Under the pieces are notes generated by a model. That model saw only the letters and a list, made by a program, of their open reading frames with translations, had not been told where the DNA came from and made no database searches. The position numbers were made by a program, and so were the translations under genes. 64,000 nt of DNA from Micromonospora inyonensis (lineage in GTDB: Bacteria > Actinomycetota > Actinomycetes > Mycobacteriales > Micromonosporaceae): NCBI RefSeq assembly GCF_900091415.1, contig NZ_FMHU01000002.1:806001-870000 (forward strand), written 5' to 3'. Of this stretch, positions 53,001 to 62,391 are shown in pieces. Position 1 is the stretch's first letter, and every line of letters starts with the position of its first letter.

Positions 53001-55139
53001 TCAGTTGCCGGTGGTGAAACCGGTGATGTCGCCGATCCGGGTGAGCGACGCGTGCGCGGCGGCCACGATCCGGTCGGGGGTGAAGCCGAACTGCTCGAAG
53101 AGCATCGAGTGCGGGGCGCTGGCCCCGTAGTGCTCCAGGCTGACGGACTCGCCGCTGTCGCCGACGACGCCCCGCCAGGACATGCCGATACCCGCCTCGA
53201 CGCTGACCCGGGCCTTCACGCCGCGCGGGAGCACCGACTCGCGGTACGCCTCGTCCTGCGCGTGGAACCACTCCTGGCAGGGCATGGAGACGACCCGGGT
53301 GGGGGTGCCCCGCTCCTCCAGCCGCTCCCGCGCGGTGAGGCAGAGCTGCACCTCCGAACCGGTGCCGATCAGGATCACCTGCGGCTTGCCGTTGCTCGCC
53401 TCGGCCAGCACGTAGCCGCCCTTCGCCACGCCCTCCGCGCCGGCCAGGGCCGAGCGGTCCAGCGTCGGCAGCGGCTGGCGGCTCAGCGCCAGCGCGGTCG
53501 GCCGGTCGGTGTGCTCCAGCGCCGCCCGCCAGGCCCAGACGGTCTCGTTGGCGTCGGCCGGGCGCACCACGTCCAGGCCGGGGATGGCCCGCAGCGCGGT
53601 CAGGTGCTCCACCGGCTGGTGGGTGGGGCCGTCCTCGCCGAGGCCGATCGAGTCGTGCGTCCAGACGTAGACCACCGGCAGCTTCATCAGCGCGGCGAGC
53701 CGCACCGCCGGACGCATGTAGTCGCTGAAGACCAGGAAGGTGCCGCCGTACGGGCGGGTGCCGCCGTGCAGGGCGATGCCGTTGAGGATCGCGCCCATGG
53801 CGTGCTCGCGGATGCCGAAGTGCAGCGTGCGGCCGTACTCGTGGCCGGGGAACTCCTTGGTGGCGTGGCTGGCGGGGACGAAGGACGGCTCGCCCTTCAT
53901 CGTGGTGTTGTTGCTCTCCGCCAGGTCGGCCGAGCCGCCCCACAGCTCCGGCAGCACCGGGGCGAGGGCCTCCAGGACCTTGCCGGAGGCGGCCCGGGTG
54001 GCGACGCCCTTGGCGTCCGCCGGGAAGGTGGGCAGCGCGTCCGCCCAGCCCTCCGGCAGGGTACGGGTGGCCAGCCGGTCGTAGAGGGCCTTGCGCTCCG
54101 GGGCGGCCTTCGCCCACCCGTCGAACGCGGCCTGCCACTCCTGCTGCTCCTGCGTACCCCGGGTGAGCGTCGTGCGGGTGTGCGCGAGCACCTCCTCGCT
54201 CACCTCGAAGGTGCGCATCGGGTCGAAGCCGAGCAGCTTCTTGGTGGCGGCGACCTCGTCGGCGCCGAGGGCCGAGCCGTGGATCTTTCCGGTGTTCTGC
54301 TTGTTCGGCGCGGGCCAGCCGATGATGGTGCGCAGCGCGATGAACGAGGGGCGGTCGGTCTCGGCCTTCGCGGCGAGCAGCGCGGCGTGCAGCGCCTCGA
54401 CGTCCTCGTGGTACTCGCCCTGGTCGGCGTCGCCGCGCCGCCAGTCGACGGTCTGCACGTGCCAGCCGTACGCCTCGTAGCGGGCGGCGACGTCCTCGCT
54501 CTTGGCGATCCGGGTGTCGTCCTCGATGGAGATCTCGTTGTCGTCGTAGATCAGCGTGAGGTTGCCCAGCTGCTGGTGACCGGCGAGGGCGCTGGCCTCG
54601 TGGCTGATGCCCTCCTCGATGTCGCCGTCGGAGGCGATGCACCAGATGCGGTGGTCGAAGACCGACGCGCCGCCGGCGGCGTCCGGGTCGAACAGGCCGC
54701 GCTCACGGCGGGCCGCCATCGCCATCCCGACCGCGTTGCCCAGCCCCTGCCCGAGGGGGCCGGTGGTGGTCTCCACGCCCGGCGTGTGCCCGTGCTCGGG
54801 GTGGCCCGGGGTGAGCGAGCCCCACTGCCGGAGCGCCTTCAGGTCGTCCAGGCCCAGCGGGTAGCCGGTGAGGAAGAGCTGGATGTAGAGCGTGAGGCTG
54901 GAGTGGCCGGCGGAGAGGACGAAGCGGTCCCGCCCGGGCCAGTTCGGGTCGGCCGGGTTGTGCCGCATCACCTTGTTGAAGAGGAGGTACGCCGCGGGCG
55001 CGAGGCTCATCGCCGTACCGGGGTGGCCGTTGCCGGATTTCTCCACGGCGTCCATGGCCAGCACTCGGACGGTGTCCACGGCCCGCCGGTCGAGATCGGA
55101 CCAGGTCAGGGTTGTCTGTTCGGGTCGGTTGGCAGCCAC
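53001..55139 (-). CDS. tkt: Transketolase
   Basis: 712 residues. The TPP motif starts at [20 protein letters not shown] and ends with [24 protein letters not shown] holds the first His, and [17 protein letters not shown] and [20 protein letters not shown] belong to the Pyr domain. It transfers two-carbon units in the pentose phosphate pathway. The GTG start at 55139 has GAGGAG upstream. This is the first gene of the operon; a TAGGGT box lies about 50 bp upstream of it. tal follows after 16 bp. Confidence 0.97.
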   Translation of the reverse strand: MAANRPEQTTLTWSDLDRRAVDTVRVLAMDAVEKSGNGHPGTAMSLAPAAYLLFNKVMRHNPADPNWPGRDRFVLSAGHSSLTLYIQLFLTGYPLGLDDLKALRQWGSLTPGHPEHGHTPGVETTTGPLGQGLGNAVGMAMAARRERGLFDPDAAGGASVFDHRIWCIASDGDIEEGISHEASALAGHQQLGNLTLIYDDNEISIEDDTRIAKSEDVAARYEAYGWHVQTVDWRRGDADQGEYHEDVEALHAALLAAKAETDRPSFIALRTIIGWPAPNKQNTGKIHGSALGADEVAATKKLLGFDPMRTFEVSEEVLAHTRTTLTRGTQEQQEWQAAFDGWAKAAPERKALYDRLATRTLPEGWADALPTFPADAKGVATRAASGKVLEALAPVLPELWGGSADLAESNNTTMKGEPSFVPASHATKEFPGHEYGRTLHFGIREHAMGAILNGIALHGGTRPYGGTFLVFSDYMRPAVRLAALMKLPVVYVWTHDSIGLGEDGPTHQPVEHLTALRAIPGLDVVRPADANETVWAWRAALEHTDRPTALALSRQPLPTLDRSALAGAEGVAKGGYVLAEASNGKPQVILIGTGSEVQLCLTARERLEERGTPTRVVSMPCQEWFHAQDEAYRESVLPRGVKARVSVEAGIGMSWRGVVGDSGESVSLEHYGASAPHSMLFEQFGFTPDRIVAAAHASLTRIGDITGFTTGN

Positions 55140-55427
55140 GATGGTTGTGCTCCTCGGCAGATGGGCGGAACCCTCGACAGATGACCCTATCGAGCGGGGG
55201 TAAACCCCCGCCCGGGGATCTCTGCATGCGGTTTGGCCCGGGGCGTCCGGGTCGCTCGCGCGCGGGGGTTCGGCGTTCCGGAACGCCGTACGGATGTGAT
55301 GACGGGCACGGGGGACGGGGTGAACGGGCTGCGCGGATCACGCCGCGTAGGCTGTCGGTCGGTGTGTGCGTCCGCCAACCGGCCGCCGCCGAGCCGATCT
55401 CCTGCCGATGCCGGAAGGTGGCCGTCC
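55140..55427. other. Divergent tkt/ctaB intergenic region with two palindromes
   Basis: 288 bp, no gene. GCGGGGGT (55194-55201), AA, ACCCCCGC (55204-55211) is a perfect hairpin. CGGCGTTCC/GGAACGCCG (55271-55288) is a perfect 18-bp palindrome suited to a dimeric regulator. TAGGGT on the minus strand near 55187 and TAGGCT (55348-55353) on the plus strand are possible -10 boxes for tkt and ctaB. Confidence 0.5.
55271..55288. promoter_or_regulatory. 18-bp perfect palindrome between tkt and ctaB
   Basis: CGGCGTTCC followed directly by GGAACGCCG. Could be an operator for a redox or sugar regulator controlling the tkt operon or ctaB; the regulator is not in this window. Confidence 0.4.
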
Positions 55428-56384
55428 GTGAGCATGATCACCGAACGCCCCGTCAACAGTCCCGCCGCACGGCCTGCGGCGGAGGTGACGTCGGAGGGCG
55501 TGGGTGCGCGGCGGAACGCGCGGGCGGTGGTCGCGGCGTACGTCGCCCTCACCAAGCCGCGCATCGTCGAGCTGCTGCTGGTCACCACCGTCCCGGCGAT
55601 GATGCTCGCCGCCGAGGGGATGCCGTCGCTCTGGCTGATCGCGGTCGTGGTGGTCGGCGGCGCCCTCGCCGCTGGCGCGGCCAGCGTGATCAACTGTTAC
55701 ATCGACCGGGACATCGACCAGGTCATGCGGCGGACGAAGCGCCGCCCGCTGCCCACCCACACGGTCACCCCGCGTAACGCCCTGGTCTTCGGGCTCGTCC
55801 TGGCGGCCGTCTCGGTGGTCCTGATGGCGGTCTTCACCAACTGGCTGGCCACCGGGTTGACCCTTGCCGCCATCGTCTACTACGACCTGGTCTACACGCT
55901 CTGGCTGAAGCGGACCACCCCGCAGAACACGTTCTGGGGCGGGGCCTGCGGCGCGGCGCCGGTGCTGATCGGTTGGGCGGCGGTGACCAACTCGCTCGCC
56001 CCGGCGGCGTGGGCCCTGTTCGCCGTGGTCTTCTTCTGGCAGATGCCGCACTTCTACGCGCTGGCCATCAAGTACAAGGCGGACTACGCCCGCGCCGGCA
56101 TCCCGATGCTGCCGGTGGTGGCCTCCACCCGTCGGGTCAACGCCGAGATCATCATCTTCACCTGGCTCACCGTGTTCTCCTCGCTGGCGCTCTGGCCGCT
56201 CGGCATGAGCCCGATCTACGGCGCGGTCGCCTTGGTGGTCGGGGCGGTGTTCATCGTCGAGGCGCACAAGCTGTGCCGGCGTTCCGTCCGGGGCGAGGCG
56301 GTGAAGCCGATGCGGCTGTTCCACTGGTCCACGACGTACCTGACCATCCTGGCGGCGGCCGTCGCGCTCGACGCGCTGCTGTAG
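55428..56384 (+). CDS. ctaB: Protoheme IX farnesyltransferase (heme O synthase)
   Basis: 318 residues, UbiA family. The Asp-rich prenyl site is [20 protein letters not shown], and the second is [17 protein letters not shown] with [10 protein letters not shown]. About nine membrane helices. It farnesylates heme B for the cytochrome aa3 oxidase, the step before CtaA, which is encoded at 59.0 kb. GTG 55428 has GGAAGG 9 nt upstream; ATG 55434 is an alternative. The IS element separates it from downstream genes. Confidence 0.94.
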   Translation: MSMITERPVNSPAARPAAEVTSEGVGARRNARAVVAAYVALTKPRIVELLLVTTVPAMMLAAEGMPSLWLIAVVVVGGALAAGAASVINCYIDRDIDQVMRRTKRRPLPTHTVTPRNALVFGLVLAAVSVVLMAVFTNWLATGLTLAAIVYYDLVYTLWLKRTTPQNTFWGGACGAAPVLIGWAAVTNSLAPAAWALFAVVFFWQMPHFYALAIKYKADYARAGIPMLPVVASTRRVNAEIIIFTWLTVFSSLALWPLGMSPIYGAVALVVGAVFIVEAHKLCRRSVRGEAVKPMRLFHWSTTYLTILAAAVALDALL

Positions 56385-56493
56385 GCACCGGCCCGCAGCG
56401 GGTCAGGGCGCTGTCATCTTGTTGTCATATTCCGCGCCTGATTTACCCGAAAGATCATGACATGTCGTGTCGAATTGTCTGTGGTTCACCTTA
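56385..56493. other. ctaB 3' region before the IS element
   Basis: No gene. It is AT-richer than its surroundings near the insertion point (about 56420-56490). Confidence 0.3.
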
Positions 56494-57462
56494 GAGGTCG
56501 CGCGGAATGGTTGTTGATCATCGGCGGCGGGCGGGTCGGTTGTTCCACCGGTAGAGGGTCCATGCACGCCGGATGAGGCTGCGGACGGTGATGATCGCGT
56601 CGGCGAGGTCGAAGAAGGCGTCGATGACCTTCTCTGTTCGTTCGTAGCAGCGTTGCAGCCGGTTGAACGCGTTGTGCCAGCTGTTCGTCCGTTCGACGTG
56701 CCACCGTTGGCTCGCCTGGATGGGCGCCTTGTCGCCCTTGTGGGCGATCTCACCGGTCAGGCCGCGCTCGGCCAGCAGGGCGCGGGTGACCTGGGAGTCG
56801 TATCCGGCGTCGAGGTGCACCGTGATGGCCTGGGGTAGTGGGCCGAGGTCGTCGAGGTGGTCGAGGGTGGGGCCGAGCAGGGGTGAGTCGTGTCGGTTCG
56901 CGCCGGCCAGGACCCGGCCGAGGGGGATGCCGTAGCCGTCGACCATCAACGAGCGTTTCATGCCCTGCTTGCCCCGGTCGACCGGTGAGCGTCCGGCGGC
57001 CTCGCCGCCGCCGGGAGCCTTGGTGATGCAGCCGTCCACGGCGATGTCGTCGAGGACCAGGCCGACGAGCCGGTCGTAGGCGTCCAGGGCGATCTGTTTG
57101 AGCTGGGCGAACACCCCAAGCTCTATCCACTCGTCACGGCGGCCGCGGATCGTGGTGGCCGAACAGGTGGCATCGGCGATCGCCTCGTAGGCGCAGCCGA
57201 ACCGCAACACCTGGACCAGCTTGTCGAACACGATGCGGTCATCGATCCGCTTGCGGTGACAGCCCAGCGGATGTGTCGGTTGGTAGGTCGGCCGATCGGG
57301 GAGCAGCGCGGCGAACTGGACCCACAACGGCTCGATCAGCCATGCTGGAATGGCAGGCACAGAACCTCCCGTGATCACGGAGCGTCAGCAACTTCATGAT
57401 CACCAGTTCTGTGCCTGCATCCGTTCAGGCGCGCCGATCAACCCACCATTCCGCGCGACCTC
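56494..57462 (-). mobile_element. IS5-family insertion sequence, complete
   Basis: 969 bp. Perfect 18-bp terminal inverted repeats: GAGGTCGCGCGGAATGGT (56494-56511) and its complement (57445-57462). A TA target duplication flanks it (56492-56493 and 57463-57464). One transposase ORF covers most of it. The inner inverted pair GCAGGCACAGAAC (57353-57365) and GTTCTGTGCCTGC (57406-57418) lies before the transposase and may regulate it. The insertion lies between genes, so no host gene is visibly broken. Confidence 0.85.
56518..57360 (-). CDS. IS5-family transposase
   Basis: 280 residues from GTG 57360 (PAIPAWLIEPLW), which has GGGAGG 4 nt upstream. An N-terminal DUF4096-like segment (ATTIRGRRDEWIELGVF) precedes the DDE domain with Asp in LDDIAVDGCITKAPGGGE, Asp in VHLDAGYDSQV, and Glu in HVERTNSWHNAFNRLQRCYE. 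The ORF is intact, so the element may still be active. It catalyses cut-and-paste transposition. Confidence 0.88.
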   Translation of the reverse strand: MPAIPAWLIEPLWVQFAALLPDRPTYQPTHPLGCHRKRIDDRIVFDKLVQVLRFGCAYEAIADATCSATTIRGRRDEWIELGVFAQLKQIALDAYDRLVGLVLDDIAVDGCITKAPGGGEAAGRSPVDRGKQGMKRSLMVDGYGIPLGRVLAGANRHDSPLLGPTLDHLDDLGPLPQAITVHLDAGYDSQVTRALLAERGLTGEIAHKGDKAPIQASQRWHVERTNSWHNAFNRLQRCYERTEKVIDAFFDLADAIITVRSLIRRAWTLYRWNNRPARRR

Positions 57463-57529
57463 TAAAACCTCGGGGTAATTGGCATCACAAATAGTTCATC
57501 GTTCTCGCCCATCCGTGGCCGCATCTGCT

Positions 57530-57535
57530 TACGCT
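57530..57535 (+). promoter_or_regulatory. -10 element (TACGCT) of small conserved protein gene
   Basis: TACGCT, 7 nt, then ATG 57543: leaderless arrangement. It sits 68 bp after the IS element. Confidence 0.5.
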
Positions 57536-57542
57536 GCCGGGC

Positions 57543-57881
57543 ATGGCAGATGGTTCCGATACGACGCTGACGGCTGATCAGACCGCCTCCGGCGAGGCCC
57601 CGCACGGCGGCCTGGTCTCCGGCATCCGGTCGTTCGCCGCCGAGCACGGCGGCGCGACGGCGGTCATCGAGTACGTCGGCAAGCGGGGCGCGCGCATCGT
57701 GCTGCTGGGCTCCGATGGTGAGTGGGGAGACCAGTTCGCCGAGGGCACCGACGTGGCGCGACAGGCCTGCGCGCTGGCGGGGGTCGCCGTGGAGAACGCC
57801 TGGGAGCGTGAGCTGATGGACCAGATGCGGCCGAGCAACGACCTGTGGCGGTCGATGGCCCGCCGGACCATGGCGCGATAG
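57543..57881 (+). CDS. Small conserved actinobacterial protein of unknown function
   Basis: 112 residues, soluble. The core VIEYVGKRGARIVLLGSDGE followed by DQFAEGTDVARQACALAGV is a compact alpha/beta fold with a WERELMDQMRPSNDLWRSMA helix at the end. No known domain recognised. A TACGCT box lies 7 nt before the ATG. The ATP-grasp gene follows 14 bp downstream of the TAG; the two may be an operon. Confidence 0.7.
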   Translation: MADGSDTTLTADQTASGEAPHGGLVSGIRSFAAEHGGATAVIEYVGKRGARIVLLGSDGEWGDQFAEGTDVARQACALAGVAVENAWERELMDQMRPSNDLWRSMARRTMAR

Positions 57882-57895
57882 ACGGTCGGACGACC

Positions 57896-58813
57896 TTGAC
57901 CCACGACCACCAGCCGACCCGGGGGGAACCCCGGGTCGCTCTCGTCACCTGCGCCGACCTGCCCGACCTCGAACCCGACGACCGGCTCCTGCGGGCCGCG
58001 CTGGCCGCCCGCGGCGTGCACGTGGACACCGTCATCTGGGACGCCCCGGACGTCGACTGGGCCGGCTACGACCTGGTCGTGATCCGTTCGACCTGGGACT
58101 ACGCCGTCCGTCGCGACGAGTTCGTCGCCTGGGCGCACACCGTGCCCCGGCTGGCCAACCCGGCCGACGTGGTCGCGTGGAACACCGACAAGCGCTACCT
58201 CGACGCGCTCTCCGCCGCCGGGGTGCCGACCGTACCCACCACCTGGGTCGCGCCCGGAGAGACCGGGCAGCTGCCTGAGCGGGGCGAGTACGTCGTCAAG
58301 CCGGCGGTCAGCGCGGGCAGCCTGGACAGCGGCCGGTACGACCTGGGCGACCCCGGGCACCGTCAGCTCGCCGCCGACCACCTGACCCGGCTCGGCACCG
58401 CGGGGCGGGTCGCCATGGTGCAGCCGTACCTGCACGGGGTCGACACGGCGGGGGAGACCGCGCTGCTGTTCGCCGGGGGGCCCACCGGCCCCGTGTTCAG
58501 TCACGCGATCCGCAAGGGCGCCATGCTCGCCGGCCCCGACCTGCCGTCCGAAGAACTGTTCCGGACCGAGCGGATCGATCCGCGCACCGCCACCGGAGAG
58601 CAGCTCGCGGTGGCCGAGCGGACGCTCGCGGCGGTGCCCGGTGGTGCGGAGCGGCTGCTCTACGCCCGGGTCGACCTGATCCCCGGCCCGGACGGCACGC
58701 CGGTCCTGGTCGAGCTGGAACTGACCGAGCCGTCGCTCTTCCTCGGTCCCGCCGAGGGTGCCGCCGACCGCTTCGCCGACGCGGTCGTGTCCCGCCTACG
58801 GGCGACCGCCTGA
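57896..58813 (+). CDS. ATP-grasp domain protein (RimK/glutathione synthetase-like)
   Basis: 305 residues from TTG 57896; GTG 57845 would overlap the upstream gene by 37 bp and is the alternative. The preATP-grasp part (VRVALVTCADLPDLEPDDRL; STWDYAVRRDEF) precedes the ATP-grasp core with EYVVKPAVSAGSLDSGRYDL and Mg-binding ELELTEPSLFLG. Related proteins ligate amino acids or make modified peptides; the substrate is unknown. No ribosomal-peptide precursor is nearby. Confidence 0.75.
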   Translation: MTHDHQPTRGEPRVALVTCADLPDLEPDDRLLRAALAARGVHVDTVIWDAPDVDWAGYDLVVIRSTWDYAVRRDEFVAWAHTVPRLANPADVVAWNTDKRYLDALSAAGVPTVPTTWVAPGETGQLPERGEYVVKPAVSAGSLDSGRYDLGDPGHRQLAADHLTRLGTAGRVAMVQPYLHGVDTAGETALLFAGGPTGPVFSHAIRKGAMLAGPDLPSEELFRTERIDPRTATGEQLAVAERTLAAVPGGAERLLYARVDLIPGPDGTPVLVELELTEPSLFLGPAEGAADRFADAVVSRLRATA

Positions 58814-59037
58814 CCGGCGCGTCCCACCGCCCGCACCCCACCGCACCCCGAACCCGCACCCCGCACCCCGTACCCGCACCCTCGCCCGTGCACGCGCGCT
58901 GCCGCCGCTGAGGGGCCCCCTGTTGCCGCTTTTTGAGGAGCAGGGGGCCCCTGCAAACACGCGGGCAGGCGCGGGGCGGGTGGGCAGACAGCGGCCGGGT
59001 GGCGGCAGCGGGGGAGTGGAGCCGGTGCGGCGGGGGG
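58814..59037. other. Intergenic region with Pro/Cys-poor GC-rich repeats
   Basis: 224 bp between convergent ATP-grasp and ctaA. It contains several CCGCACCCCG-like short repeats (58840-58880) and the hairpin listed next. No gene seen. Confidence 0.35.
58911..58952. repeat. Palindromic GGGGCCCC repeat (terminator-like)
   Basis: AGGGGCCCCCTG (58911-58922) pairs exactly with CAGGGGGCCCCT (58941-58952) over an 18-nt loop. Between converging genes it can end both transcripts; GGGGCCCC-type palindromes are also common dispersed repeats in Micromonospora-type genomes. Confidence 0.6.
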
Positions 59038-59997
59038 TCAGCTGTGTGCGGCGGCGACCGGGTGCAGCTCGGCGTCCGTCGCCTCGGTGGAGGTTGCCGA
59101 AGCCGGGGCGGGGCGCCGCTCGCGGGTCGACCACTGCACCGACAGGGTGGCCAGCAGCACCAGGCACGAGCCGAGCATGTGCGCGCCCACCAGCAACGCC
59201 GGCAGGTGGGTGAGGTACTGCACGAAACCGATCAGCCCCTGACCCAGCTCCACCGCCAGCAGCACCAGCGCCGCCCGGGCCGCGCCGGTCGCGCCGACTG
59301 CCCGGAAGGCGAAGACGAGCGCCACGGAGAGGCCGATCAGCAGGAAGACGCTGTCGGCGTGCACCTGGGCGATCGACTCCGGGTCCAGCCCGTTGCGGGC
59401 CGCGCCGTGGTCGCCGGCGTGCGGGCCGCTGCCGGTGACCCAGGTGCCGATGACCAGCACCGCGACGCTCACCAGGGTGGTGAGCCAGGCCAGGGTGCGC
59501 AGCGGGGCCGGCACCACGGCCACCGTCGGGCCGTCCGGTTCCTTCGTGCGCCGCCAGAGCGCGTACGCCGCCGCGATCACCGCCATCGAGGCGAGGAAGT
59601 GCAGCCCGACCACCCACGGGTTGAGGTTGGTCAGCACGGTGATCCCGCCGATCACCGCCTGGGCCGGAATGCCCAGGAAGACCGCGACCGCCAGCGGGAG
59701 CAGGCTGCGCCGGCGGGACCGGTGCAGCAGCACCGCGAGCAGGGTGGCCAGCGCGATCAGCCCGACCGCGAAGGTGAGCAGCCGGTTGCCGAACTCGATG
59801 GCGCCGTTGATGCCCATCTCGGCGGTCGCGGTGTACGACTCGTCGGTGCACCGGGGCCAGGTGGGGCAGCCGAGACCGGAGTCGGTCAGTCGGACGGCCC
59901 CGCCGGTGACCACGATTCCGACGTTGGCGATGATCGAGGCGAGCGCGAGTCGGCGCAGCAGGGCGGCGGAGACCGGGAACCGGGCGGGTCGCATCAC
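59038..59997 (-). CDS. ctaA: Heme A synthase (COX15/CtaA)
   Basis: 319 residues. About eight membrane helices; heme-ligand His residues in VGLHFLASMAV and EFGNRLLTFAVGLIA region with SGLGCPTWPRC (conserved Cys pair), and AQVHADSVFLLIGL plus LVGAHMLGSCLVLL in the second half. It oxidises heme O, made by CtaB, to heme A for cytochrome oxidase. The start is GTG 59997: TAGGAT lies exactly 7 nt upstream; ATG 59994 is the alternative. It is divergent from sufR. Confidence 0.93.
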   Translation of the reverse strand: MMRPARFPVSAALLRRLALASIIANVGIVVTGGAVRLTDSGLGCPTWPRCTDESYTATAEMGINGAIEFGNRLLTFAVGLIALATLLAVLLHRSRRRSLLPLAVAVFLGIPAQAVIGGITVLTNLNPWVVGLHFLASMAVIAAAYALWRRTKEPDGPTVAVVPAPLRTLAWLTTLVSVAVLVIGTWVTGSGPHAGDHGAARNGLDPESIAQVHADSVFLLIGLSVALVFAFRAVGATGAARAALVLLAVELGQGLIGFVQYLTHLPALLVGAHMLGSCLVLLATLSVQWSTRERRPAPASATSTEATDAELHPVAAAHS

Positions 59998-60004
59998 ACC
60001 GCGA

Positions 60005-60010
60005 ATCCTA
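60005..60010 (-). promoter_or_regulatory. -10 element (TAGGAT) of ctaA
   Basis: TAGGAT on the minus strand, 7 nt, then GTG 59997. Confidence 0.5.
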
Positions 60011-60100
60011 CGCACTGTAGTGCTCGGGTCTCCGGTGGCTCCACGAGCGCGGTGGTTCGGATCACCGGGACCCGGGTTTGCGGCCGTCCCGCGAATTACG

Positions 60101-60106
60101 TAACGT
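60101..60106 (+). promoter_or_regulatory. -10 element (TAACGT) of suf operon, overlapping a palindrome
   Basis: TAACGT, 7 nt, then GTG 60114. The box overlaps TTACGTAA (60096-60103), a small palindrome that could be part of the SufR operator. The known mycobacterial SufR site (ACACT-N5-TGTGA) is not seen here. Confidence 0.5.
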
Positions 60107-60113
60107 GGGCGTT

Positions 60114-60872
60114 GTGAAAAACACGGCGGCGCTCTCCGGGCAGCGGCCGGCGGCCGGTCCGGTCGTCGGGGTGCCCGCTTCCGCGGCCGACGTCTCCACC
60201 CGTGAGCGGGTCACCCAGCTCCTGCTGGAGCGGGGTGCGACCACCGCCGTGCAGCTCGGCGACGCGCTGGGCCTCAGCCCGGCGGCGATCCGCCGCCACC
60301 TCGACGCGATGCTCGCCGACGGCGACGTGGTCGCCCGCGAGCAGGCGGTGCGGGCCCACCGGGGCCGGGGCCGTCCGGCCAAGGTCTTCGTGCTCACCGA
60401 CGCCGCCCGGGGGCGCTGCGGCACCCACCACTACGACAACATGGCCACCGCCGCGCTGCGCTGGATCGCCCGTACCGGCGGCCCCCAGGCGGTCGAGGCG
60501 TTCGCCGCCGAGCAGGTCGCCGCGCTGGAGCGCCGGTGCCGGGCGGCGATGGAGGGCGCCGGGGAGGACCCCCTCGCCCGCGCCGAGGCGCTCGCCGGTG
60601 CGCTGACCGCCGAGGGCTACGCGGCCAACGCGTCCACGATCGCGTCCGGCGGCCAGCTCTGCCAGCACCACTGCCCGGTGGCGCACGTGGCCGCCGAGTT
60701 CCCCCAGCTCTGCGAGGTCGAGACCTCGGTGATCTCCCGTCTGGTCGGCACGCACGTGCAGCGTCTGGCCACCATCGCCCACGGCGACGGGGTGTGCACC
60801 ACGCACATCCCGGGCCAACCGGGGCGTGTTCCGTCCGGTAAGACCGTCTCCACTGTGAGGACAGATAGATGA
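60114..60872 (+). CDS. sufR: Iron-sulfur cluster-responsive regulator SufR
   Basis: 252 residues. A winged helix ([20 protein letters not shown] and [14 protein letters not shown]) is followed by a C-terminal cluster region with Cys spaced C-x3-C-x12-C ([11 protein letters not shown] ... QLCEVE). SufR uses a [4Fe-4S] cluster to sense iron-sulfur status and represses the suf operon. GTG 60114 is chosen because TAACGT lies 7 nt upstream; GTG 60105 is in the same frame but too close to that box. Its TGA overlaps the sufB ATG. Confidence 0.9.
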   Translation: MKNTAALSGQRPAAGPVVGVPASAADVSTRERVTQLLLERGATTAVQLGDALGLSPAAIRRHLDAMLADGDVVAREQAVRAHRGRGRPAKVFVLTDAARGRCGTHHYDNMATAALRWIARTGGPQAVEAFAAEQVAALERRCRAAMEGAGEDPLARAEALAGALTAEGYAANASTIASGGQLCQHHCPVAHVAAEFPQLCEVETSVISRLVGTHVQRLATIAHGDGVCTTHIPGQPGRVPSGKTVSTVRTDR

Positions 60873-62299
60873 CCGAGCAGATCGTCCAGCCCCTGACCCA
60901 GGAGGAGCAGCTCGCCGCCCTCGGTCGTTACGAGTACGGCTGGGCCGACTCCGACGTCGCGGGGGCGACCGCCCAGCGTGGCCTCAACGAGGCGGTGGTG
61001 CGGGACATCTCGGCCAAGAAGAACGAGCCGGCCTGGATGCTCGACCTGCGCCTGAAGGGTCTGCGGCTGTTCGGCCGCAAGCCCATGCCGGCCTGGGGCG
61101 CCGACCTCACCGGGATCGACTTCGACAACATCAAGTACTTCGTCCGCTCCACCGAGAAGCAGGCCGCCAGCTGGGAGGACCTGCCCGAGGAGATCAAGAA
61201 CACCTACGACCGGCTGGGTATCCCCGAGGCGGAGAAGCAGCGGTTGATCGCCGGTGTCGCGGCGCAGTACGAGTCCGAGGTGGTCTACCACAAGATCCGT
61301 GAGGACCTCGAGGAGCAGGGTGTCCTCTTCCTCGACACCGACACCGCCCTCAAGGAGCACGAGGACGTCTTCAAGGAGTACTTCGGCACGGTGATCCCGG
61401 TCGGCGACAACAAGTTCGCCGCGCTGAACACCTCCGTCTGGTCCGGTGGCTCGTTCATCTACGTGCCGAAGGGCGTGCACGTGGAGATCCCGCTCCAGGC
61501 GTACTTCCGGATCAACACGGAGAACATGGGCCAGTTCGAGCGGACGCTGATCATCGTCGACGAGGGTGCGTACGTGCACTACGTCGAGGGCTGCACCGCA
61601 CCGATCTACTCCTCCGACTCGCTGCACAGCGCGGTCGTGGAGATCATCGTCAAGAAGAACGCCCGCTGCCGGTACACGACCATCCAGAACTGGTCGAACA
61701 ACGTCTACAACCTGGTCACCAAGCGCGCCGTCTGCCACGAGGGCGCGACCATGGAGTGGATCGACGGCAACATCGGCTCCAAGGTCACCATGAAGTACCC
61801 GGCGGTCTACATGACCGGCGAGCACGCCAAGGGCGAGGTGCTCTCGGTGGCGATGGCCGGCGAGGGCCAGCACCAGGACGCCGGGGCGAAGATGGTGCAC
61901 GCCGCGCCGCACACGTCCAGCACCATCGTGTCGAAGTCGATCGCCCGGGGCGGCGGCCGCACCTCGTACCGGGGCTTGGTCCAGGTGATGGAGGGGGCGC
62001 ACCACAGCGCGAGCACGGTCAAGTGCGACGCCCTGCTGGTCGACACCATCTCCCGCTCGGACACCTACCCCTACGTCGACATCCGCGAGGACGACGTGTC
62101 GATGGGGCACGAGGCGACCGTCTCCAAGGTCAGCGAGGACCAGCTCTTCTACCTGATGAGCCGGGGCATGAGCGAGGACGAGGCGATGGCGATGATCGTG
62201 CGCGGCTTCATCGAGCCGATCGCCAAGGAGCTTCCGATGGAGTACGCCCTGGAGCTCAACCGCCTGATCGAGCTGCAGATGGAGGGCGCGGTCGGCTGA
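60869..62299 (+). CDS. sufB: Fe-S cluster assembly protein SufB
   Basis: 476 residues. Typical SufB blocks: [10 protein letters not shown] region, [40 protein letters not shown] with the conserved Cys, and [20 protein letters not shown], ending [17 protein letters not shown]. With SufC and SufD it forms the scaffold that builds Fe-S clusters. ATGA overlap with sufR ensures coupled expression. Confidence 0.97.
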   Translation: MTEQIVQPLTQEEQLAALGRYEYGWADSDVAGATAQRGLNEAVVRDISAKKNEPAWMLDLRLKGLRLFGRKPMPAWGADLTGIDFDNIKYFVRSTEKQAASWEDLPEEIKNTYDRLGIPEAEKQRLIAGVAAQYESEVVYHKIREDLEEQGVLFLDTDTALKEHEDVFKEYFGTVIPVGDNKFAALNTSVWSGGSFIYVPKGVHVEIPLQAYFRINTENMGQFERTLIIVDEGAYVHYVEGCTAPIYSSDSLHSAVVEIIVKKNARCRYTTIQNWSNNVYNLVTKRAVCHEGATMEWIDGNIGSKVTMKYPAVYMTGEHAKGEVLSVAMAGEGQHQDAGAKMVHAAPHTSSTIVSKSIARGGGRTSYRGLVQVMEGAHHSASTVKCDALLVDTISRSDTYPYVDIREDDVSMGHEATVSKVSEDQLFYLMSRGMSEDEAMAMIVRGFIEPIAKELPMEYALELNRLIELQMEGAVG

Positions 62300-62391
62300 C
62301 GCCGTCCCGTCCCACGGGCGGGCCGGTCCACACCGGCCCGTCCGCCATCTCACACCGGACCCCGCTGACGCGAGAACTGATCAAGGAAGAA

